From Longimicrobiales bacterium (GTDB lineage: Bacteria > Gemmatimonadota > Gemmatimonadetes > Longimicrobiales > Gaopeijiaceae), in the NCBI GenBank assembly GCA_951828585.1, contig OX639991.1, forward strand, positions 3,070,576-3,134,575: a stretch of 64,000 nt of DNA. Direction: 5' to 3'. Shown piece by piece: positions 22,544 to 30,965 of the stretch (its first letter is position 1; each line of letters starts with the position of its first letter). The position numbers and the translations under genes were made by a program. The notes below the pieces were generated by a model. The model was not told where the DNA came from. It did not search any database and saw only the letters and a list, made by a program, of their open reading frames with translations.

Positions 22544-22614
22544 AGCCCGTGTCGTTTCCGGCTGCGCCCCTGATCACGATCTACGGGCCGCGCGTGCCGG
22601 GGGACCGGCCATGA
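22540..22614 (+). CDS. 24-residue coupling ORF between lysX and lysY
   Basis: An open frame of 24 codons starts with ATG overlapping the lysX stop (ATGA) and ends with TGA overlapping the lysY start (ATGA). The peptide ([19 protein letters not shown]...) is not recognised. Its best explanation is translational coupling that carries ribosomes across the 67-base gap. It could also be chance. Confidence 0.35.
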   Translation: MKPVSFPAAPLITIYGPRVPGDRP

Positions 22615-23633
22615 TCCGCGTCTCCATCGCGGGCGCCTCCGGTTACGTCGGCGGCGAACTCCTGCGCCTCCTGCTCGCCCACCCCGACGCCGAGGTCCGC
22701 CAGATCACCTCCGAGCGCCTGGCGGGCAAGTACGCACACCGCGCCCACCCCAACCTCCGCACCGCCACCCGCCTCCGCTTCCACGCCCTCGACGAACTCA
22801 ACGAGTGCGATGTCCTCTTCCTGTGCCTCCCGCACGGCGAGTCCTCACGCCGCATCGACCGCCTCAGGCGAATCGCCCCCCGCATCATCGACCTCGGCGC
22901 CGACTTCCGCCTGAGCGACCCCGCCGAATACGAACGCTTCTACGGCCAGCCCCACCCCCGCCCCGACCTCCTCGACCGTTTCGTCTACGGAATCGCCGAA
23001 CTGAACCGGGACGCGCTGGCCGGCGCCGACCTGGTAGCCTGCGCGGGCTGCAACGCCACCGCCTCCATCCTCGCGCTCCGTCCCCTCTACCTCGCCGGGG
23101 TGGCCGACTCGGCGGTGATCGAGGTCAAGGTAGGGTCGAGCGAGGCCGGCAACCGGTCGACCCCCGGCAGCCATCACCCCGAGCGGAGCGGCGCGATGCG
23201 GTCCTACAAGCCCACCGGGCACCGCCACCTGGCCGAGATCCAGGCCGTGCTCGGCGCCCCGGTCCACTTCTCCGCCACCGCTGTCCAGATGGTGCGCGGC
23301 GTCCTCGCCACCTGTCACGTCTTCCTCAACCGCGACCTGGACGACAAGGACCTCTGGCGCATCTACCGGAGCGCCTACGCATCCGAACCATTCGTGCGCA
23401 TCGTGAAGGAGCGCGCCGGGATCCACCGCTACCCGGACCCCAATCTGCTGGCCGGATCCAACTTCTGCGATGTCGGGTTCGAACGCGATCCGCTCGCGCG
23501 GCGGGTGGTGGTCATGAGCGCCATCGACAACCTGATGAAGGGCGCGGCGGGGCAGGCGGTGCAGGTCTTCAACGTCATGCACGGGCTGACCGAGACTCGC
23601 GGGCTCGGATTCCCCGGCCTGCATCCGGCCTGA
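22611..23633 (+). CDS. lysY: LysW-aminoadipate 6-phosphate reductase (ArgC-like)
   Basis: 340-residue NADPH-dependent reductase. The N-terminal Rossmann motif is AGASGYVGGELLRLL. The catalytic cysteine is in ACAGCNATASILAL near residue 147, and HFSATAVQMVRGVLATCH plus NLMKGAAGQAVQ complete the ArgC/LysY pattern. It reduces the phosphorylated carrier-bound substrate to the semialdehyde. It follows lysX via a coupling mini-ORF and precedes a class II amidotransferase. Confidence 0.92.
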   Translation: MIRVSIAGASGYVGGELLRLLLAHPDAEVRQITSERLAGKYAHRAHPNLRTATRLRFHALDELNECDVLFLCLPHGESSRRIDRLRRIAPRIIDLGADFRLSDPAEYERFYGQPHPRPDLLDRFVYGIAELNRDALAGADLVACAGCNATASILALRPLYLAGVADSAVIEVKVGSSEAGNRSTPGSHHPERSGAMRSYKPTGHRHLAEIQAVLGAPVHFSATAVQMVRGVLATCHVFLNRDLDDKDLWRIYRSAYASEPFVRIVKERAGIHRYPDPNLLAGSNFCDVGFERDPLARRVVVMSAIDNLMKGAAGQAVQVFNVMHGLTETRGLGFPGLHPA

Positions 23634-23709
23634 TCCCATGGGGTGCCGGAGACCTTGTGGCCCTACGCCGCCAGCCAACCGCCGTTCCCCAGACCGCCGG
23701 CACTAACCC

Positions 23710-24360
23710 ATGTGCCGCCTCCTCTGCGTCCGGGGCCGCGAGGACTTCCCGATCCACCAACACCTCGCCCCCTTCACCCAGATCGCCCGGGACAGCCGCG
23801 AGTACCAGGGCCACGGCTGGGGCTGCGCCTGGCTCGAGGACGGCCGCTGGCGCCTCTACCACGACATCCGGCCCATCTGGGAGGACGACTGGCGGCCCCC
23901 GGGCCGCACCACCCTGCTCCTGGCCCACGCCCGCAGCGCCTTCCGCGACGAAGGGATCGGCGTCGAGAACAACATGCCGTTCCACGACGGCGAGCGCGTC
24001 TTCATCTTCAACGGCGAGCTTCACGGCGTGCGCATCAAGGAGCGGGGGCGGATCGGGGCCGAGAAGGTCTTCAACTTCGTCAAGCGCTTCGACCGTGGCG
24101 ACTTCCGGTTCGCGCTGGAACGCGGTCTTGAGGTGATTCAACGACGGACCCGCTACATGCGCGCCATGAACCTGATCGTCGCCGACACGGGGCGGCGCGT
24201 TCACCTGGCCACCACCTTTCGGGAAGATCCTCGCTACTTTCAGATGCACACCACGGTGCAGGGTTCCACGCGTGTGATCTGCTCCGAGCCGTATCCGGGA
24301 CTCTCACACCCGGGGCCAACCTGGACCCCCGTCCCGAACGGCACTCTGACTGCCTTGTGA
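23710..24360 (+). CDS. Class II glutamine amidotransferase-like protein
   Basis: 216 residues beginning MCRLLCV, so Cys2 becomes the N-terminal nucleophile after Met removal, as in class II (Ntn) amidotransferases. Other features are HGWGCAWL, LLAHARSAF and FIFNGELHG (the NGxL/H region). There is no synthetase domain, so it is a stand-alone amidase of the YafJ/DUG3-like group. It sits between lysY and lysZ on the same strand, with 31 bases to lysZ. The position suggests a role in the LysW pathway, perhaps releasing ammonia or trimming gamma-glutamyl/LysW-linked compounds; the function is unproven. Confidence 0.75.
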   Translation: MCRLLCVRGREDFPIHQHLAPFTQIARDSREYQGHGWGCAWLEDGRWRLYHDIRPIWEDDWRPPGRTTLLLAHARSAFRDEGIGVENNMPFHDGERVFIFNGELHGVRIKERGRIGAEKVFNFVKRFDRGDFRFALERGLEVIQRRTRYMRAMNLIVADTGRRVHLATTFREDPRYFQMHTTVQGSTRVICSEPYPGLSHPGPTWTPVPNGTLTAL

Positions 24361-24391
24361 CACCCCGGTTTTCGAAGAAGAAGGCGGACAT

Positions 24392-25183
24392 ATGCTGGTA
24401 ATCAAGATCGGCGGCGGCGACGCGATCAACCTCGACGGAATCGCGTGCGACCTGGCCACCGTCGAGGGACCGAAGGTGATCGTACACGGCGCCAACGCGC
24501 TCCGTGACCGGCTGGCCGAGCGGCTGGGCGTCGAGAAGCGGATTCTCACCTCGGTCTCCGGCTACGCGAGCGTGTATTCCGACCCGGAGTTGATCGACGT
24601 CATGCTCATGGCGTACGCGGGGCTCAGGAACAAGCGCATCGTGGAGTCGTTTCAGTCGCACGGGGTCAACGCGGTCGGGCTCACCGGACTGGATGGCGCC
24701 CTGGTGCGGGGCATGCGCAACAGGGGGATCCGCGTGCGAGAGGGCGGCAAGACGCTCATCAAGCGCGATTTCTCGGGGAAGCCGATCGCGGTGAACCGCA
24801 AGCTGCTGGGGTTGCTGCTGGACAACGAGTTCGTGCCCGTGGTAACGGTGCCGATCATCGACGAGCGCAACGTGGCCATCAACTCGGAGAACGACGACAT
24901 CGTGGCGGTGCTGAGTGCGGCCCTCGAACCGGAGCTGGTGGTGCAGCTCATCGAGGCGGCGGGATTTCTGGAGGACGAGAACGACCCCGGGTCGGTGGTG
25001 GCGCACATCCCGCGCGCGGATCTGGCAAGACGCGAAAAGGAGGCGTCCGGACGCATGAAGCGCAAGCTGATGGCGATTCGTCGGCTGGTCGGGTCCGGGT
25101 CGACCAGGGTGGTGATCGCGGACGGGCGCAGCGAACATCCCGTGGCGGATGTGCTGGCGGGGAAGGGGACCCTGATCGGATGA
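24392..25183 (+). CDS. lysZ: LysW-aminoadipate kinase (ArgB-like)
   Basis: 263-residue amino-acid-kinase-fold enzyme that phosphorylates the side-chain carboxyl of the carrier-bound substrate. It starts MLVIKIGGGDAIN (the KxGG phosphate loop), with VIVHGANALRDRLAERLG, GLTGLDGALVRG and INSENDDIVAVLSAAL. The last is the metal/ATP-binding N-x-D-D region. The end runs into a short tandem repeat before lysJ. Confidence 0.92.
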   Translation: MLVIKIGGGDAINLDGIACDLATVEGPKVIVHGANALRDRLAERLGVEKRILTSVSGYASVYSDPELIDVMLMAYAGLRNKRIVESFQSHGVNAVGLTGLDGALVRGMRNRGIRVREGGKTLIKRDFSGKPIAVNRKLLGLLLDNEFVPVVTVPIIDERNVAINSENDDIVAVLSAALEPELVVQLIEAAGFLEDENDPGSVVAHIPRADLARREKEASGRMKRKLMAIRRLVGSGSTRVVIADGRSEHPVADVLAGKGTLIG

Positions 25184-25212
25184 GTATGTGAGTATATGAG
25201 TATATGAGCAGG
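25181..25212 (+). repeat. Octamer tandem repeat in the lysZ-lysJ junction
   Basis: Four successive 8-base units, TGAGTATG, TGAGTATA, TGAGTATA and TGAGCAGG, fill the space from the lysZ stop to four bases before the lysJ ATG at 25217. Each unit contains a stop codon. No good ribosome binding site is otherwise present, so the number of units sets the spacing to the weak GCAGG site. Confidence 0.7.
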
Positions 25213-25216
25213 TCAT

Positions 25217-26968
25217 ATGAGTAGCCGCGAGAGCGGGGACGGGGGACGGGGGCTGGAGCGCGTTGGCGCCGCAGCCGAACCGCGGGCCCGCACGGTGGAG
25301 GAGCAGTTCGCGCTCGAGGTCTACCCCAAGCGCGACATCACGATCGTGAAGGGGCGGGGGGCGGAGGTGTGGGACGACCGCGGCCGCCGCTACATCGACT
25401 GCGTGGCCGGAATCGGGGTCGCGAGCGTCGGTCACGCCAACCCGGCCGTGGCCAAAGCGCTGGCCGAGCAGGCGCGAACGCTCGTGACCTGTCCCGGAAT
25501 CTTCTACAACGACGTGCGCGCGCGCCTGCTGGAGAAGCTTGCGGCGATCGCGCCGGGCGACCTCTCGCGCGGCTTCCTGTGCAACTCGGGGGCCGAATCG
25601 ATCGAAGCGGCGATCAAGTTCGCGCGCCTCACGACCGGCCGCACCGGCATCGTGTCCGCCATGCGCGGCTTCCATGGCCGCACCCTGGGCGCGCTGTCCG
25701 CCACACACAAGAACGACTACCGGGACGCCTTCAAACCCCTCGTCCCCGGTTTCTCCTTCGTCCCCTTCAACAACCCGGGCAAGCTCCGCGACGCGGTCGG
25801 CGAAGACACCGCCGCCGTTCTGATCGAGCCGGTCCAGGGTGAAGGCGGGATCCGCCCCGCCACCGCCGAGTTCCTCCAGGTGGCACGCGAAGCCTGCGAC
25901 GAAACGGGGGCGCTGCTGGTCTTCGACGAGATCCAGACGGGGTTCTGCCGTACCGGCCGCATGTTCGCTTGCGAGCACTATGGGGTCGTCCCCGACGTGC
26001 TCTGCCTGGCCAAGGCGATCGCCGGTGGCGTGCCGCTGGGGGCCGTTCTGGCCGACGACCGCATCCAGCTGCCGCCCGGCAAGCACGGCACCACCTACGG
26101 CGGCAATCCTTTGGCCTGTGCCGCGGCGCTGGCCACGATCGGATTCATGCAGGAGGAAGGGCTCGCCGAACGCGCGGAGGTGCTGGGCGCGCGCTTCCGC
26201 GAACGCTTCGAAGCGGCGATGCCGGATCGCGTCCGCGTGTTGCGCCAGGTCGGCCTCATGATCGGCATCGAACTCAAGGAGCGATGCCGTCCCCACATCA
26301 TGGCGCTGGGCGCGGAGGGGGTGCTCACGCTGCCGGCGGGAACGACGGTGATCCGGGTGCTGCCGCCGCTGGTGATCACGGAGGGGCAGATCGACGAGGT
26401 GGTGGAGGTGATGGTGCAGGTGCTGAACCGGGACGTCACCGCGATGCCGGACGCCGTCCAAGCCGATCTGCCGAGTGGGCTCAATCCCGCGCTCCGCCGG
26501 GCCCAGGCCCGATCGATTGGAGAAGAGAGGAGTGTTTTCCAACCCGGACATGATCATGAACGAGCCGGGGGGGAGGGGCTGAGGTTGGGGGGTGTGATGG
26601 TGAGGGGTGGATGGAGGTTGGGATGGTGGGGTGGGGGAGGGGGCGGCGCAAGGGCCGCCAGCCCCGAGGCGAGCGGAGCGAGCCGAGGGGCGGGCGGGGC
26701 CGGTCATGCTGCGGGGTTCAGCGCCTTGGCGATGAGGTGGAAGAGCGCCTTGCGGGCCCGCTGGACCTCCTGGCCCGCCTTGAGGCTGTCCACGGCGTGC
26801 GCCGCGGCGTCAATCTGCTCGAAGGTGATGCCGGGCTTCAGAAAGCCGTCGGCCCCGGGCAGCGATCCGAGCTTTTCGTACGGGGTCATGACCAGCTCCT
26901 GGGGGTACTTCCTGCGGCGGTGCCCGTTCGCATCCTCGACCTCGACCGCGAAGAGGCAGGTGCGGTGA
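25217..26968 (+). CDS. lysJ: LysW-aminoadipate semialdehyde aminotransferase, 3' end replaced by IS sequence
   Basis: Class III PLP-dependent transaminase. Residues about 25-415 are complete: [45 protein letters not shown] and the PLP lysine in [15 protein letters not shown]. The frame then continues without a stop through the left end of an insertion sequence at about 26533. It goes on antisense to that element's transposase, ending at 26968 and adding about 145 unrelated Gly/Ala/Ser-rich residues. Normal family length is about 395-430, so the native stop appears lost. Activity may survive because the catalytic fold is intact. Confidence 0.88.
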   Translation: MSSRESGDGGRGLERVGAAAEPRARTVEEQFALEVYPKRDITIVKGRGAEVWDDRGRRYIDCVAGIGVASVGHANPAVAKALAEQARTLVTCPGIFYNDVRARLLEKLAAIAPGDLSRGFLCNSGAESIEAAIKFARLTTGRTGIVSAMRGFHGRTLGALSATHKNDYRDAFKPLVPGFSFVPFNNPGKLRDAVGEDTAAVLIEPVQGEGGIRPATAEFLQVAREACDETGALLVFDEIQTGFCRTGRMFACEHYGVVPDVLCLAKAIAGGVPLGAVLADDRIQLPPGKHGTTYGGNPLACAAALATIGFMQEEGLAERAEVLGARFRERFEAAMPDRVRVLRQVGLMIGIELKERCRPHIMALGAEGVLTLPAGTTVIRVLPPLVITEGQIDEVVEVMVQVLNRDVTAMPDAVQADLPSGLNPALRRAQARSIGEERSVFQPGHDHERAGGEGLRLGGVMVRGGWRLGWWGGGGGGARAASPEASGASRGAGGAGHAAGFSALAMRWKSALRARWTSWPALRLSTACAAASICSKVMPGFRKPSAPGSDPSFSYGVMTSSWGYFLRRCPFASSTSTAKRQVR

Positions 26969-28054
26969 TGGTTGAGAAAGGGCGAGAGATGGTCGCGCAG
27001 GAACGCGTCGGCATCCGGTGCCAGAGACTCCGGGATGTGGCTGCGCCCCAGCCACCGGCGTACGACGTTGCCGTTCTTGGACTCGACCAGCGCGTTGTCG
27101 TTCGAGCGCCGGGGCCGCGACTTCGTGAACTCTTCGACGTGCAGCTTGTTCAGCATCTCCGCGACCCGGTGGTTGATGTACTCCGACCCGTTGTCGGAAT
27201 GGAAGGCCAGGACGCGGAAGGGGAACGCGCCGACGAGCTCCTCGAGCACGGGGACCATGAACTGCTCGGTGATCCGCCGAACCGACGCAAGTTGTTGGTA
27301 CTGCGTCACTTCGTCGACCATGTTGATCACGTAGGCCCCCTTCTCGCCGTCGCGGTCGCCGCTGTGCACGGTGTCGACCCGCACGAAGCCCGGGCGGCCC
27401 TCCGGCCGGGGCCTGCGCCGCTGCCCGATCGGCGACGACGAGCCCCGCGTTGCGCGGTACGTGGTCCGGGCACGCCGGTACGCCCGGCGGGCACGCAGGT
27501 TGTAGATGTGGCCGTTCGAAATCCCCGCCAGGCGCTCGAAGCGCTTGTCGCCGAAGACATGGTACATGCGCCACAGGATCCTCTTCGTCGCCGGTCCCGA
27601 GAGCTGGCCGAAGGCCTCGTCCACCTCCGCCAACAGTATCGCGTCAGCGGTCGTGTAGACCGTGGCGAAGGGACGCGAAGGAGGGCGCAGCCGGTGGTCG
27701 CGGATGCGGCCCGTGCGGCGCTGCTGCCTGATCAGCCGCGTCAGCTGGGCGTCCGAGTAGCCGGTGACCTTGGCGGCGTACTTCCTGACCAGGCCCTTCC
27801 CGGCCCTCGACAGGCCGAAGTGGTAGCGGAACCGGACCAGCGTCCGCTCAATGAACGCGTATGCCGCCTCACGGTCGTGGGGGGCGATGTCCGCCCCCTC
27901 GCTCCCGCCGAGGAAGGCGCGGATGTCGTCGACGGTGCGAATCCGTTCGGTGCTGAGTGTCACGATCATGCTCCCATGATCTGCTCGCACCCCCGCTCAT
28001 ACTCACTTCCCGTTGGAAACCGGCTCCCCGCTCATGATCATTTCTCATTGGACA
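26533..28054 (-). mobile_element. Insertion sequence with integrase-type DDE transposase
   Basis: About 1.5 kb. The left end starts TGTTTTCCAA with ATGATCATGA 15 bases further in. The right end, read in reverse, starts TGTCCAATGAG and also carries ATGATCATGA, giving imperfect inverted repeats with TGT/ACA tips as in IS481-like and related families. No clear target duplication was found. One transposase gene on the minus strand fills most of it. Confidence 0.7.
26704..27990 (-). CDS. Integrase-core (DDE) transposase
   Basis: 428 residues. The N-terminal part is helical with a helix-turn-helix-like region (GYSDAQLTRLIRQQRRTGR), followed by a basic linker and an rve-type catalytic core: Asp in FVRVDTVHSGD, Asp in LAFHSDNGSEY and Glu in NALVESKNGNVVR. 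This matches the IS481/IS3-type retroviral-integrase fold. The start may be the GTG/ATG at 27990 or an ATG at 27969. It is antisense to the end of the lysJ reading frame. Confidence 0.85.
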   Translation of the reverse strand: MRADHGSMIVTLSTERIRTVDDIRAFLGGSEGADIAPHDREAAYAFIERTLVRFRYHFGLSRAGKGLVRKYAAKVTGYSDAQLTRLIRQQRRTGRIRDHRLRPPSRPFATVYTTADAILLAEVDEAFGQLSGPATKRILWRMYHVFGDKRFERLAGISNGHIYNLRARRAYRRARTTYRATRGSSSPIGQRRRPRPEGRPGFVRVDTVHSGDRDGEKGAYVINMVDEVTQYQQLASVRRITEQFMVPVLEELVGAFPFRVLAFHSDNGSEYINHRVAEMLNKLHVEEFTKSRPRRSNDNALVESKNGNVVRRWLGRSHIPESLAPDADAFLRDHLSPFLNHHRTCLFAVEVEDANGHRRRKYPQELVMTPYEKLGSLPGADGFLKPGITFEQIDAAAHAVDSLKAGQEVQRARKALFHLIAKALNPAA

Positions 28055-28160
28055 ACGCTAGAGGTAGCAACGGGGTGCGCGTGGATGCATATTGCACCCG
28101 AGCAGCCGAACCCGAAATGCGCAGCGCGGCTCCGAGCCATCCTCAAGAAAGGCCAATCAC

Positions 28161-28769
28161 ATGAAAACCACTTTCCCGATACCGGTCATGTCGATCATCC
28201 TCTCGCTTGCCTTCGTCGGGGTGACGGGCTGCGGAGGCCAGCCCGAAGGGGGTGGGGACTCCCAGGGCGGTGAACAGGGCGAGCAACTTGAAGTCGGCGA
28301 AGGTGCCGGCGGCGAGGCCAATGAGCGTGCCGAAGGCGGCGAGAGCGGTGAACATGCCGAGGGCGCTGAAAGCGGGGAGCACGGCGAAGGCGGTGGCGAG
28401 GGCGAGCACGGCGAGGGTGGCGAACACGCTGAAGGTGACGAGCACGGTGAAGGGGGTGAGGAGGGAGAGGAGTCGGGCGAATACGTGGACCGCGGCGACG
28501 AATGGGACGCGACGCGGCGCGGCATCCGGCTGAGGCTCGCGTTCGATGCCGAACGCGACGCCTTCGTGGGCACCGTGGAGAACACGTCGGATGGAACCGT
28601 GTGCGCGGTCCGGGTGGAGGTCCACCTTGCGGGCGGCCCCGAACTCGGCCCCACGGAACGCCAGGATCTTGCCCCGGGAGAGTCGGCCAGCGTGGAGCTT
28701 CAGGCGCAAGGCGAGGATTTCGACAGCTGGACGGCCCACCCAGAGACTTCGGCCTGCGGCGCTATTTGA
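28161..28769 (+). CDS. Lipoprotein with Gly/Glu/His-rich repeat and C-terminal beta domain
   Basis: 202 residues from ATG 28161 (AGAAAGG upstream). The lipoprotein signal ends SLAFVGVTGCGG, with the lipid-modified Cys about residue 24. Residues about 30-110 are a low-complexity acidic stretch built of repeated GEHGEGG/GEHAEG-type units, possibly metal-binding through the histidines. The C-terminal 90 residues (IRLRLAFDAERDAFVGTVENTSDGTVCAVRVEVHL) look like an FxLYD-type beta-sandwich. The gene is convergent with the glycosidase gene that ends eight bases away. Confidence 0.7.
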   Translation: MKTTFPIPVMSIILSLAFVGVTGCGGQPEGGGDSQGGEQGEQLEVGEGAGGEANERAEGGESGEHAEGAESGEHGEGGGEGEHGEGGEHAEGDEHGEGGEEGEESGEYVDRGDEWDATRRGIRLRLAFDAERDAFVGTVENTSDGTVCAVRVEVHLAGGPELGPTERQDLAPGESASVELQAQGEDFDSWTAHPETSACGAI

Positions 28770-28776
28770 GCGCGGG

Positions 28777-30759
28777 TCAACCCGCCATACCCGAGGTCCC
28801 TTCGGCGAGCTCTTCCAACGCCCCCAGCGCGAAGAGCGGCGCCCAGCTCTGGAAGCGCTGGCCGCACCCTTCACCCGTTTGGGCATCGAAGTTCTCGCGG
28901 CACATGCCCGTGCGGCGACGGTCGGCGAGGAACATATGCGCGCCCTTCCAGGCCAGGTCCCCGGCGAGGTCGTCGAAGCCGTAGCGGCGGAGACCCTGCA
29001 GGACGAGGTAGTTCATCGGTGGCCAGATCGAGCCGCGCCAGTACTGCTGGTCGGCGAAGGCGGGGTCGTCGCGTGGAATGGTGGGGAGCATGTGGTCGCC
29101 CCGGAAGCGGGCGGGGTCGCGCAGGGTATCGATCATGCGACGGGCGCGCCTAGGCGACGGAACGCCCGCGATGAGGGGGAGAAAGTTCGATGCGGCGACC
29201 CGCGTGGAGCGGCCGGACGGGAGTTCGTCCAGGTAGAGACCGGCCCGTTCGGACCAGAGGACCCGGTTCATGGTTGTCACGAGGCGGCGGTAGGCGCGTT
29301 CCAGGCGCCGGGCGGTGGCGTCGTCGCCGAGGATGCGGGCGATCCGCGACAAACATTCGAGGTCAAGGGCGCGGTAGCTGCACAGGTCGACGGCCGACAT
29401 GGCGAGGATCTGCCGGTCCGGGTCCCACTCGGCCTCTTCCCAGAGGGGGAGGTCATCCTGGCCCGATTCCCAGGCCGCGCGCTGGTGGCCGCCGACGCCG
29501 TGCTCCCAGGGGGGGACGCGGTCGGGGGCGGGAACCAGGTCCGTGTCGGAACCCCAGGCGAGGAGTCCCGGGGTGAGGCCTTCGCGGCGCGGCCGTCCGC
29601 CCTTGTCGGCAACCCACCAGTCGCACCAGTCGAGGAGGCCGCGATAGGCGGTCGCCAGGGCGGTGGGGTCGCGGTGGAGGCGGTGCAGCGTCAGGGCCCC
29701 GAAGGAGCCGATGGGGGGCTGGGAGCGGTCGGGGGTGCCGCCGTGGCGGCTGCGCCAGTTGGGAACATTACCGTTTGGGTATTGAGATTCGATGCCGGCG
29801 AGCAGCGTGGACCAGGCCAGGTCGCCTGACACGGTGGCCAGCAGGAGGGCGTTGAAGAAGGTGTCCCAACCGAAGATGGTCCAGTCGTCGGGGTTGGGGG
29901 GTGGGGGTGACGGGGTGGCGGCGTCGGCGTCCGCGGCCGAAGCGGTGCCGTCTCCGGGTGTGTCGGCCGGCCGGCTGTGCGCCGGCGGTTTCGGAAAGAT
30001 CCAGCGTCGGCCCGCGGGGGTGTAGAGCCTGCCGGTTTCGGGTTGCAGCAGGACCATCCACATCAGGTTGTCGGTGATGCTTTCGACGAGGTCGGAAGGG
30101 GCTCCCGCGACGCTCGGCCGCCGCCGCCTCCACTCCGCGCGAGCCTCGTCGATCCACCGTTCCGCCCCGTCGAGTCGGGCGGTCCCCACCCCACCCCACG
30201 CTGCCACCATCACCACACGTCCCTCCACCCCTTTCTCCACATCCAGACACCTCGCCACCTCACTCCCCGACGACCTTGCCACCGGACACGACTCCGTCCC
30301 CCTGGAGAACGCGGCCGTGATCTCCACGCCGCCCTTCAGGCTGCCCCGCCACGCCCCGCCCCCACCCCCGGTCCCCGCCCCCACATCCCCTCCCCCCACC
30401 TCCACCCACCGCCCCTCCCACCCCCACGGCGCATCCCCGATCACCTCCAGACGGCCGGGCGCCTTCACCGTCGCGCGCAGCGCCACCGCGTCCCCACGGC
30501 GCGACCACTCCAGGACCAGCGTGCCGGCCGACGGCGCCGAAGACGGCGACGGTTCCGCATCCAGGTCGAACTCAACGCGCGCGTAGGATCCATCGGGCGC
30601 ATGGGGACCGACACGCGACACCATCCAGTACCAGTCGTCCCGGTCGCGGCGGCGTCCCTCCGGGTCGGTAAAGGCGAGCCGCACCCCGATCCCGTCGTCC
30701 GGTCCCGCGGCGAAGACCAGGCCGGCCCAGCGGTTTGCTTCCAGGGCGCCGACGAGCAT
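28777..30759 (-). CDS. GH63-like alpha/alpha-barrel glycosidase
   Basis: 660 residues. An N-terminal beta-sandwich-like part (about 1-200, Gly-rich) precedes a six-hairpin catalytic domain with FGWDTFFNALLLATVSGD, SQPPIGSFGALTLHRL, QYWRGSIWPPMNYLVLQGL and ENFDAQTGEG. These fit GH63/YgjK and mannosylglycerate-hydrolase-type enzymes that cut alpha-glycosides. No signal peptide is visible at the assigned start. It lies downstream of a second alpha/alpha glycosidase on the same strand and presumably works with it on an alpha-glucan or related substrate. Confidence 0.75.
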   Translation of the reverse strand: MLVGALEANRWAGLVFAAGPDDGIGVRLAFTDPEGRRRDRDDWYWMVSRVGPHAPDGSYARVEFDLDAEPSPSSAPSAGTLVLEWSRRGDAVALRATVKAPGRLEVIGDAPWGWEGRWVEVGGGDVGAGTGGGGGAWRGSLKGGVEITAAFSRGTESCPVARSSGSEVARCLDVEKGVEGRVVMVAAWGGVGTARLDGAERWIDEARAEWRRRRPSVAGAPSDLVESITDNLMWMVLLQPETGRLYTPAGRRWIFPKPPAHSRPADTPGDGTASAADADAATPSPPPPNPDDWTIFGWDTFFNALLLATVSGDLAWSTLLAGIESQYPNGNVPNWRSRHGGTPDRSQPPIGSFGALTLHRLHRDPTALATAYRGLLDWCDWWVADKGGRPRREGLTPGLLAWGSDTDLVPAPDRVPPWEHGVGGHQRAAWESGQDDLPLWEEAEWDPDRQILAMSAVDLCSYRALDLECLSRIARILGDDATARRLERAYRRLVTTMNRVLWSERAGLYLDELPSGRSTRVAASNFLPLIAGVPSPRRARRMIDTLRDPARFRGDHMLPTIPRDDPAFADQQYWRGSIWPPMNYLVLQGLRRYGFDDLAGDLAWKGAHMFLADRRRTGMCRENFDAQTGEGCGQRFQSWAPLFALGALEELAEGTSGMAG

Positions 30760-30795
30760 CAGGGGTGGGTGGAGGCAACAGGCGCGAGTGGCGGT

Positions 30796-30963
30796 TCAAC
30801 GACCGCGAGGACCCTCACCCGCGAGTCGATCGAGTTTCACGGCGAGAGCACGCACGAGGGCCTCCAGTTTCTCGAGTCGCGCCTCGATGCCGTCGATTCT
30901 GTCGCTGATCGTCTCAATCGCGTCATCCTGCTCCATGTCGCGCAGCAAGTCGAAGATGCCCAT
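30796..30963 (-). CDS. Small coiled-coil protein
   Basis: 55 residues starting MGIFDLLRDMEQDD, with a heptad-rich coiled coil (IETISDRIDGIEARLEKLEALVRALAVKLDRLAG) and a short basic end. It starts two bases after the stop of the upstream glycosidase gene and ends 36 bases before the next one, inside what looks like one transcript. Its family is not recognised; general resemblance to SlyX-like small coils only. Confidence 0.6.
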   Translation of the reverse strand: MGIFDLLRDMEQDDAIETISDRIDGIEARLEKLEALVRALAVKLDRLAGEGPRGR

Positions 30964-30965
30964 CG

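Noticed and set aside
28330-28480. Short periodic repeat resembling a CRISPR array
   Set aside because: The period is that of GEHGEGG codons in a lipoprotein gene; there are no unique spacers of constant length.
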